Origin: Ursus arctos
Taxonomy: Eukaryota > Chordata > Mammalia > Carnivora > Ursidae
Assembly (NCBI RefSeq): GCF_023065955.2
Contig: NW_026622786.1
Coordinates: 51,011,438-51,075,437 of the forward strand
Direction of reading: 5' to 3'
DNA length: 64,000 bases
The position numbers and the translations under genes are program-made. Shown here piece after piece: positions 9,797 to 20,900 of the stretch (position 1 is the stretch's first letter; the number at the start of each line of letters is the position of its first letter). The notes under the pieces were generated by a model. The model ran no database searches and was not told the DNA's origin. It was given only the letters and a program-made list of their open reading frames with translations.

Positions 9797-12700
9797 CTAA
9801 AATGAATGAATAACAACAACGAAACAATACAGTGTGCTTTGAAAACAAACAATTATTGCATTTAGGCAGAAATGTATGGAGGACCTACTATGTTCCAGGC
9901 ACTCCTCTAGACCCTGGGAAAACAAAGAATAGGGCAGTCTATATAAAACATGACCATAAATAGTCAAATACATGTTATTTAACATTAGAAGTGAAATATA
10001 CATCGCTTTGTGTTCGACAGTGCTCTCAAGCTTTTAAATCTCAGGCTAAGTCCAAAATGTAATATAGTCTTAATTTTGGAGTAGCTGATTTTAATGGGAT
10101 AGAAGTGGAGGACCTAAGAGCAATTGTTTGAATCCAGACTTTCTTCCACCCTGCCCTTTCGATCTCTCTTTCTCACTCTCTCTGCAGTTGGACATTTACA
10201 TCAATAATTCTTCATGGATGATGAAATAATTTCACTTGCTAGTGATGACTTTTTTTTTTAAAAGATTTTGTTTATTTATTCGACAGAGATAGAGACAGCC
10301 AGTGAGAGAGGGAACACAAGCAGGGGGAGTGGGAGAGGAAAAAGCAGGCTCATAGCGGAGGAGCCAAGGAGCCTGATGTGGGATTCGATCCCATAATGCC
10401 GGGATCACGCCCTGAGCCAAAGGCAGACGCTCAACCGCTGTGCCACCCAGGCGCCCCTCTAGTAATGACTTTTGGAAAATAATTATTCATAAACTAAGCT
10501 GTTAAATTGGTCCTTATTGTAGGCTTTTGCTGATTTATGAAGCGTATTATTATATATGTGTGTGAGAGAGAAAATAAAACATTTAAGAATGTTGAGCTAT
10601 GAAAACCCAGTGGAAGATAAGCATGCACATAGCTGAGGTCTAAACTTACAAATCATTTTCTGGAGCACTATGACTTTCTATAAAACATAATGAAAGATGA
10701 CCCCCTAACAAGCTGGTTCAAATGAGAGAGAGAAACCAAGGCATTTACATAACTTCCGTATGTTGTGATAAGTGGATTCACTGAAAAAAAAAAGTGAAGC
10801 ACGATTGAAAGTAACCATAAAATATGTCTAGAAATGCACTTAGGCAACAACCAGGAGGAAAGAGTTACCAGACACTCATGAAAAAGAAAGTTGAAACTGT
10901 CAAGATTTAAAAAAAAAAAAAAAAAGAGCAACTCTCAAACCTACTGAGGGATTCTTCTGTGAAAACCCAATCTTAACATAAATCTTTAAAACCTTCAGTG
11001 TATTGAAAATGTAAAAATGATGAAAATATCAGTTTTGGGGATGTCATGCTCCATCTAAAGTATCGTTCAGAGTTTCCAAAAGCTGTGTCTCCATCCTTGG
11101 CTCTGGAATTTTCTGCCAAAAAGTATGACGGGCAGGCATTTAGGGTCTCCTGGGATCCAGGAAAGATTTTACTTGTAGCCAAGTTTGACTTTCAAATGCA
11201 CTCTGCTTCTATTTGCTTTTCTTGGAAGGGAGTTGTTATTCTCTAGTATGTCTCTTGCCATTACATTTATAGATAAGTCCCCTTGAAGAAGAGAAATACA
11301 CTAAAGTACAGCCAGAATTCTAAAATGGAAGAATTTTACAGAACTGTTAACAGATTCATTTCTACCATGAGGCAATCCAGGTGACTGCTTAGGGTCTTGT
11401 AAGCACGAGATGATACTTCAAGGTATTTTCAGAGGCAAAAATGAACACCGAGAGGGGTAATTGAGTGCCTATGTGGAGGGTATGATCTCGAGTGCAAGAA
11501 ATATGACTTTAGTTTTTATAGCAGTTAATTTCTATTTAAAGCCTCAATTCTGATTGGAGGTGAGGCATAGAAACTTACTCTCCATCAATCTGAGGTACCC
11601 TCTTCTCTTAGGGTTACATTAAGTTTCTGGGAGTATCATTGGGTGGAGGGAAGGAGAATCTCTGACCTAGTAAGGCAGTTCTCTAATCCCCACTTCCTCC
11701 AACTTCCTACCTGGGGCAAGGCCCAGGGTGATGGGGCCCTTCTCAAGCACCTACCACCATCTAAACTCTTATGTTTCCTCTTCCTAACTTCCACCACCCC
11801 TCCAACTTCCCTCCTCTCTCTGCCCAATTAATCTTTACCTAGTGTTTGATGGAGGAGATGATGACTGAGAAACTATGTCTGTGACTAATCACAGTTCTTC
11901 CAAGTCTTTGTCTTACACCAGCATTTATACTTTTGAAATGCAAAGGTCAAAGGTTTGACCCTTTACTCTCTGTGTACTGTTCTATTGGCCTTACCTGGGA
12001 AAAAAAATGAATGCTTGGTTTTATGCGCTCCATGAACTACGAATCATTTTTACATTTTTAAATGGCTGTATAAAACTCAAAAGAATATTCTGTGATGCGT
12101 GGAAATTATATGAAATTCATGTTTCCATTTCCAAACTTAAAATTTTACAATGCGCATTCATTTGTATATTGCCTATGGCTGCTTTCTCACTATAAATGCA
12201 AAGTCGAGGAGTTGGATCAGAGACCTTATGGCCTGCAAAGCCTAAAATGTTTACTCTCTGGCCCTTGAATAAAAAGTTTTGCGACTTTCCGTGCTGACAG
12301 TGCTCTTGCAGACATGGTGAATGTTTCTAAAACCCATTGAATTTTCAGTAAGAGGTATAGCAAGCATCTACCCCACAAAGTGACACAGTATAAGAAGGGC
12401 AGGGACTCTCTCCAGGCCCAGGGAAAGTGGTGTTATGACAGGAAATAGAGTGGCGATGGTGGGCAGAGGAAGCCGATTTTTTGGGAAAAGTCTAAAGAGT
12501 ACAAAGAAGATTGTGCTGAGACTTGAATGTGTTGAGCCCAACAGCAGATCTAAGAGATCAAGGGATGCAAGTATTTTGAACTGGGAGGAAGGGCCAAGTT
12601 CCAGTTCTAAGTTTCACGTTTTGTTTTATTATGAAGACAATAAAATCTTGAGGTTATGTTAAAAAAAAAAGGTTGCCAATACCATAGTCGAGTTTAATTA

Positions 12701-15700
12701 GAGAAATGGGTCACCATTAATCCACTTACTTTGAAGGTGCAGCAAAGACTTCTCCGCCTTACCGTCACTACTGTTGGGCACTTATTAAAGTCAAACAATA
12801 ATATTAATAGCTAATGTTTCAAATGTTATCTACATGAACTACACATTATAAAAATCAATGGAGATACAAAAAGCGGTTATGGAACAGCCTGCCTTCCAGG
12901 GGCTTACAGGTAAAGGATGGGGAAATAGAAGTGTAGGCAGATATATAACATGGTAATGCTCCTGAGATGGGATACACAGAAGTGAACAAGGATTACTGGT
13001 GAAGACTGTGAGCTTAATTTTTAACATAAGTTTGAGGTGCCAAGGAGATAGTTCATGAAGATAAGCAACAAGTAGATAAATATTTTCCCTATGGTGTCAG
13101 CCCTGCAGGATCACCTGAAGGACTGGCTGGTTCACTTCAATACCTCAAAGTCTTTATAGCTTAGTTAAAAGGGGATGAAAAGCAACCTCAATTCAGTAAT
13201 TTTGATTTTTCAGGAGGGCTTCCTTTGCTCTACCAGACTTGTTGCATGGCTCTCCTGGAGGTTAAGATGAAGAGTAACAACAGCATTACCGAACTTGAAC
13301 TCTATTCCAGACTCTGGGCTAACATCTTTAGATTATTTGATCGTCCCCACAACCATATGAGGTAGGTGTTTGTCTTATTCCTACTTTAGGTATGGGCGTA
13401 ATGAAGCACAGAGAAGATAAGGAACTTGCCCAAGGTTGCATAACTAGAAAGTGGCAGAACCAAGCTTCAAATTCTGGAACCTGTCCTCTTAGCCACATGG
13501 CTTTCCTGCATGGCTGCCTGTCTCTTTGAAGTAAAGAACCTCCCTCAAGTAGTACCTGATGGAGACACAGGTGAAGTAGAAGATCAAATCTGTAGTCCTT
13601 TATGTCTCCTCTTCTTGCCTCTGACTGCCTGTCTCCCTACAGGAGGCAAAGACAACACTTCATGCATGACCCAGATGATATTGATAAGGTAGCAAATGTT
13701 AAAAGTCAAAGTTTCATTCTGGCTCTTACTGACTAGACTTGGGTCATCTGGATAGAAATGGTAATTCACGTTTTTCTGTGTGAATGGTTATATTTAGAGG
13801 AAGCATGGTAGAAGGGATAGGATACAGGTTTTGGACTGAAGCCTGTTCTTTCATTTCCCAAATATTTTTGGGGTGCCCAAAGTGACATAGGGTCTGTGAG
13901 AGGCATTTAGTTACTAACAGTGTAAGTTTGAAAAAACCTGGCTTGAGGTCTTTCAAGCTCTACATCCTCATTGCTGTAATGGAGCTGGTACTAACCTGTC
14001 CCAAAGGACTGTTAGGAGGATTAGATGAGATAAGAAACACTCTTTCAGCTCCTCAGCCTGCTTCTGAGTTACCAAGTCTCACAATGGCATAGTAGCACCA
14101 GCAGGGGGAGCAGAGAACAAGAGTTTCAACCAGAAAACAGTTGGTTTCTGAAAACCTATTCAGAGATACTGATAGTGTAATTACTTTTTGTTTTCTAAAC
14201 ATTGTCAGAGCCTATAATCTCCGCCTGATTATGCTAAATAAGGGAGTTCTGTATTATCAATATCATCCTATGATCATGACACTAAACAAAAGGCCCCAGG
14301 TGTCCTATTAGAATAAAATTCTATTGACTCAATATCTAACATTCAGAGGATTTCATTTGGGTTGTTTTCAAATTTACCTAAATTCCACGTTTGCAAGAGG
14401 ATTGACTGTGGAATTGTGGTTTGTTTTTATCCTGCTTGTCCCAAACTTGAAGCATAGGGTTGCTGGGCACACAGATGCTGTAACTATTTCATCAATGAAT
14501 CCCGCAGGATCCACACGTGGTAATTGACCAAATGATGTGGAACATGGGCTTATATCTAAATGTACTGTAAACCGTAAAGTTCCTATCACATTTCTGATTT
14601 GAATGAGCAGGGGTAAATAAACAAGTTGATGTCAGGGATTTATTTTTAAAGAACAATCTTTAAAGTATGTCATGAAATCAGTGTAGTTTTACCTTCATCT
14701 TTTTATCTTTAAACATATTGCTCTGCAGCAAAACTGATGGTTAGTGTGACTCCAAAGATTAGTGTTAAATACGTATCATTTTATTTAACTCCCTGAAAAC
14801 AGGTCAAGTCAAACATGATACATAACTCTTAATTAAACAGACAGAAAGTCCACTCCTTAATTAGCGTGACTAAATAGCGGTTTATTGTACTTAATAATAG
14901 AATGGCATTTCTTTCGAAATACACCAAAATCGGAACATTTTCCTTCGTCCGACTAGTCTTCTTCCATAGTTCAAATTAGTTTTTATTATAACGTTCCCAG
15001 GTGCTGTCACGTGACGTGATTGCATTAATGCACCTTGTACCCATGCCTCTCCTAAGTCGGTTGGTAACTTACCACTGATATTTAAGGATAGTTTGTCTAG
15101 ACATTCACTTTTTACCTTAGTCTCATAGAAGACTGAGGCCTATATTAGTAACAAATCTTACATTTTGAGTTGCACTTTTAATTTAAAAAGAGACTCTCAT
15201 GAATCTGAAGTTCTTCTTTTTTGAAGTTATTACCAGAGATGCTTTTAAATTTCAGCATAGAATGCTTACATTTTATATATCCTCACTGATGTAAATTTCA
15301 CCCTATGGGGCACTGAATTACAAGGAGCCAAACAGATCCCTCTTAGCTGGACATTTGTCTGTTTAGCAACTTAAAAAAGGTAGGAGGACATTTTCAGGAA
15401 ACATCTCTCCGTTTGGAAGCATATGGTAATGATTATTAAAATTAGAGTGGTTTAGGGACTCTGGGTGGCTCAGCCGATTGAGCCTTGGCTCTTGGTTTTG
15501 GCTCAGGTCATGATCTCAGAGTCGTGGGATCTAGCCCCGAATTAGGCTCGTACTCAGCTCAGGGTCTGCTTGAGATTCTCTCTCCCTCTGCCCCTCCCCC
15601 CCTTTCTCTTCCTCTCTCTCAAATAAATAAATAAATAAATAAAATCCTTAAAAAAAAACCAGAGTGGTTTAAGGAGCACCTGGATGGCTGTCAGTAGAGC

Positions 15701-17837
15701 ACGCAGCTCTTGATCTCGGGACCATGAGTTCAAGCCCCATGTTGGGCAGAGAGATGACTTAAAAGACCCCAACTAGCTACAGTGGTTTGAGTATCAGACA
15801 CACAGATAAAAACATGAAAAATAGATCATCGTAAGTCCACTGTGGGTTGGCTTTTCTTTCAGTCACTTACGTGCTAAAGAATAGTGAAAATTAGCTTACC
15901 TTCCATGTTTGGTTTGTTGTAGCCTTGTATCTCATTTCACAGGAAATATTTTTAATTGCTGTTTGACTATGCCAGTGAATTATGGTCTTGGGCATTGTAG
16001 TATTTATAAACTCAGCCCTGGAAATGATGGATGCAGAAGGTATCGCTAGATAAATAAATAAATAAATAAATAAATAAATACTCAGCAGTTTAAAACTTGC
16101 CTTGAGAGAAATCAGTATCTTTTCATCAATATATAGACATGTTAAAACTCAAAATACTAAAAAACAATTTCATGATCTAATTAATAATTAATGAATTTTT
16201 TTCTTGTTTTTATAAGCTACTATGTAGGAGAAAACTGCTGCTGTTAAGTGAAATTCTATTCAACCTATTTTCCATTTCTTTTAAGGGGTACTCTTATAGT
16301 CCACCTTTCCTCCACCCCCAATTCCCTTATAATCCTAACTAATGAAATTCTAAACTTTATTAACAAAAGAGACTGAAAAAGAGATAAAGGAGATATCTCT
16401 TTCCTCCTGCATCTGTTTAGGGAAAAATGATGTTTTGCATTCTAAATTTAGTTCAGAGACTCTGACTTGATAAGATGTTAAATTGAGACCTTTCACAATA
16501 TTTTTATTCTCTTGTGTCATAGGGAAACTTATATGAATAATTAGATCTATTGCTAACTTATTTTTTTATCTATTAAAATAAATCTGTACTTGAAAGTGTG
16601 ATTTGAACAAAGCAAGTCTCGTAAGACTCTAAGACTTTATAAATTATTGCCATGCTCTGTGATAATAATTTTCAAAGGGAAACTGAAATTCTGATGGGTT
16701 ACGTTACTATTGTTTTGTCGTACTAGGAGTAATGGTGTAACTAGAATCTAGGTATTTCTAAACTGTATTAATTCTTATACATTTGTTCTGTCTGAACAGA
16801 ATGAAATCATTGGCACTTCCCATTTCTCCTATGTGCACCACAGAACAATGAAAACCTATGACTTTGTTAGATGTATTATTTAATGAACTGAAGAGCTTGT
16901 ATGTTTGTTTTCAAGGACCATTATTATAGCTTAATATTCTCTACGGATTAGTTTCCTTTTCATTTATTCTAGGTGTATAAAGTATTCTTTGGGAATATGA
17001 TTGCTTTATTATTAATGATTTATTATCTAAAATTATATGCCCAGGTATATGATTTATAGAGAAATATAAAAATTAAAGATCTACTGTGCACAGTCCTATA
17101 ATAAAATCCTCAGGCTAAAGCTAACATAGGAAGGAAGTAGCAATAAAATCAGTCTAATTAAAGAGTTTACTGTACTGAACTTTTATCATCTGAATGCCAC
17201 AGTTGATTTCCTTTTGCTAGTGCAGGCTTCTTGTATTAAGGATCAGTATTTGCAGATTTTTATAGACAGGGAAATGTTTCCCAAGGCTCTGAGACCACTT
17301 GGGACCATTTAAGCACCCTCAGACTAAATTACCCACCCACTGTTCTCTCTCATCTCTGAGTCTGGCCTGCCATTGGTAGAGTAGCACAAGCATTCCTGAG
17401 ACCCTTCTGCAGAAAGAAATACTCCAGGGAGGAAGCAAAAGTCTGTTTAGTCCTATGAGAAATGCAGATGGAACAGTAAGTCACGTTTAAGATAAAGTCT
17501 TAGCACAGGCAGGTCAATGCAATAGAAAGCTAAGCTTTTAGGTTTGCATGACCTCATAGTTTTCAAATAAACATGCTATATAATAAATACTTGACTATGT
17601 ACTTTGTTAAATGGCTCAAATGTTGAATGTTTGCTCTCATTGCTTAGGTTTCAAACGTTCCCATCATTTCTTAGGTTTTAAAAAACTGTCAAATCCATTG
17701 TAGATGCCATGTGTTTAGGTTTCATTTGTACTGAAATGAAGAACCAGATTTGCAGTCGTTTGATATCTTCCCAACAACATATATTTACCTATGTGAGAGT
17801 TGGCGTTCAGGATGGCAGCTGGAAGACCCTGCACTTT

Positions 17838-17906
<69 letters not shown>

Positions 17907-20900
17907 TTTATTTATTTATTTGACAGAGATAGGGACAGCCAGTGAGAGAGGGAACACAAGCAGGGGGAGTGGGAGAGGAAGAAGCAGGCTCCCAGCGGAG
18001 GAGCCTGACGTGGGGCTCGATCCCAGAACTCCGGGATCACGCCCTGAGCCGAAGCAGACGCTTAACTACTGAGCCACCCAGGCGTCCCGACCCTGCACTT
18101 TCTGCACTGGCATTTATTTCTCTGCAGGAGAAGCTGAAGCATCCCTCTCATGGTCGCTTCCGGACAGTGTTACTGTGCTATTAGCTTGGGCCTGCCTTTC
18201 AGCACAGCTTCCCTAGCTTAATTAAAGCCCAATCCTATAGCTGTTGTGTGAAACTTGTTCTCAGGAGAGTCCTCTGTCCCCAGTTTCATAGAACAGTTCG
18301 TTTATCTAACTTGCAGTGTCTCATCCTTCAGAGTGTCACAAACGAGTACAGCTCATCCATCAATTATCTGGTGGCTTTGTTGGGTGGAGCATACTACACA
18401 GTCAAGCTATGTTTTTCTACCTGAATTTCTAAGAGTCTGTTTTGAGATTTAGGGGGAAAAAAAAAGGAGGTGAAATACCAACTCAAACATGAGGCTCCTT
18501 GGTTCACAGTATGAGAAGTCAGATTTGGAGGTGGTGGCCAGAGAAGATTTTCCCTCTGTGGGAGTTGAGGTGGTGATTAACCTTCTTTGCAAGTCAGCAA
18601 GTCTGCAGGGAAATCTGGCTCTCCTCCTTACTAGCTGTGGGACCTTGAGCAAATTATTTTATCTCTTTATCTGTAAAATGGGCACAGTAATATCATGTAT
18701 GATTGTTTCCAGAATTAAGTGTGATTTGCGTGTTAATTGTCTGGAACACTGTAAGTGTTTAATAAATGGATGTGATGATGTTAGATCATAAGATCACAAT
18801 GATAATAATAGCAGTAATACTAGTACAAATAATTTAGTTCTAAAAAATGATATTGCCAAAATTATATAGGACACGGTAGCCTTTAAACATCATTAATCCA
18901 CTGGGGCAACCTGTTTTAAGAAAAGGGCATTTTATGGCATCCTACCTCAAACTGTAAATTTACAAACACATGTGCACCACGGTCAAGAGAACTATACGTG
19001 GTGGAATACGTCATCACAGTCAGTCGTGTTTGTTTTCAAATCCAATATTCAGAGCATAAGGACAGACTTTTAGACCAATCCTGTTAGCTGGAATAGTTGA
19101 GTTTGGTTGAGGCAGAAGTTGAGAGGTTGAGGTATTAGTTCCAATAAAAGACCCAGTGGTCCCCAAAGGATACCCATATTGTACCACAAAAGAAGATGTC
19201 CCATCCCCTAGATCACTAAGCAGCAGGGAAGTTGTCAGACACATAGCATGCTTTTAAGTGAAGACTGAGGTTAGAAGATGAAGCTATTGGAATTAGAGCT
19301 CCCTAGCTCCACAGTCTCAAATTTTTTTATACCATCTAGCCTCGGTTCCCTCAAATGGAAATTACAGTCTCTTCTAGAAAACAGGGTTGTTGTGGGGGTG
19401 AAATGAAGTAATTTATGTAAAAGCAGTTAAAACTGAAGAAAGTGCTCCATAACTGTGAGCTTAACTGAAATCATCCTTAATAATACAAACAGAAATAATT
19501 GGTACTAGGATGTCCAAATAGAGAGTGATTCACTTGGTGCTCTTTGGCTGGATTTGGCTTTAGGACTAAGATGTAGCTGTAAAAGGCTCAGGGGCAATTA
19601 CCTTTTGGAATTTATCTTAAGGAAAAAGAAAAGAGGGGCACCTGGGTGGCTCAGTTGGTTGAGCATTTGCCTTTGGCTCATGTCATGATTTCAGGGTCCT
19701 GGGATGGAGCTGCGTTGGGCTCCCTGCTCAGTGGGGAGTCTGCTTCTCCCTCTCTCCCTGCCCCTCCCCCCATGCTAGCATGCACTCTCTCCCTCTCTCA
19801 TATAAATAAATAAAATCTTAAAAAAAAAAAAAGGAAAAAGAAAGCAACTACTATGAAAAAATTTATCCAAAAGGTTGTTCATGGCAGTATAGTTTATAAT
19901 GGTGAAAATTTGAAAACAGCCTAAATCTCCAACAATAAGGAACTAAAGATGTTCATTAAAAATAATATTGTAGATTAAATCAATAGAAGTATTTATTCTA
20001 TATTATAAATTTTAGAAGGCAAGGCCTAAAATATCTGAACCAAAACATGTTAACATTTGTAAAATCTGGCTGGTAAAAACAGATATGTCTATATAATTCA
20101 CCATTTTTTATGTTTTTTGTAAAACTTTAAAAAAAACGCATAACTTCCAAAATAATATATACAGTACAATTCTTTAGTGTGCTGTACTTCTCATAACATA
20201 AGACTCATCACAGTTTATTATAAACCTTGTTTCTTTCCATCTTCCCTGGTATATTGCAAGATATTTAGGGCAGCATATACCTTGCTTATCTTACTCTCCC
20301 TAGCTGTTAGAACAATGCTTGAACAGGAAAAGTTCTCAATAAATAAAACCACATGCACCCATGTAGAAGTAAGACTGGAAGAATATACAACAAAATGGTA
20401 GCAGTACTTATCTTTGAGTGTCTTGGGCTGGTCGATTATGGGTGATTCTTGTTTCCTATGTCATGACCTGCAGGAACTTCAGGGGAACTCCTTTCAGATC
20501 TAGACTTCATTTGACTAGATCAGCACAAATGAGTTATTTAGTTGTAAAGACATACTAATACTCATTCTTTACCTATATCATCCAGATTAATTTGCAGTTG
20601 TTTTGAGTTCTCCATGCCCAATGCATTTGCCGCTTGGACCCACACCAAATATTTCTTGCCACTTTGCAATGAATCAGTGGAGATGTTAATATAACTTGAA
20701 GAAAGATATTGTTGCTCTTCTTCTGTCTCTAAACTTAAAAAAAAAAGGATTATGATGACTAGTTATGTTTGGTTTGAATGAGTTATTCCTCCGTTTTTTG
20801 ATGCTACTTTTTTAGCCTTCTTTCAGAATACAAAATTGATTTCATTTTGAAAATCTTTAAAAATAAATTCAAGACTATTCAGGGCCACACTGTGATTTCA

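Larger units (their letters stand above)
9797..15899 (-). other. IL23R intron 6
   Basis: The intron runs from the exon 6 donor (15899) to the exon 7 acceptor (9797). It contains a SINE at 10254-10457, an RPL36A pseudogene (12281-12670), a MIR (13295-13480) and two SINEs at 15455-15779. It also has a candidate regulatory element at 14865-15058. In 10460-12280, 12680-13290 and 13490-14860 I see no gene. Short overlapping open frames near 11046-11246 on both strands look fortuitous. Confidence 0.85.
16046..20572 (-). other. IL23R intron 5
   Basis: This intron contains a TAAA microsatellite at its 3' splice site, a SINE with a (TA)30 tail (17840-18088) and two MIR fragments. It also holds a SINE at 19633-19830, an L1M 3' fragment (19860-20150) and an L2-like 3' end (20200-20350). 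The stretch 16090-17830 is AT-rich with no recognisable element or gene. Confidence 0.85.

Noticed and set aside
12435..12662. 75-codon open frame on the plus strand
   Set aside because: It is the frame of the RPL36A retrocopy downstream of its nonsense codon, not a gene.
17942..18184. Open frames over SINEs (also near 21881, 38312, 59077)
   Set aside because: They read through the conserved SINE body; the shared [14 protein letters not shown] peptide is a repeat artefact, not a protein.
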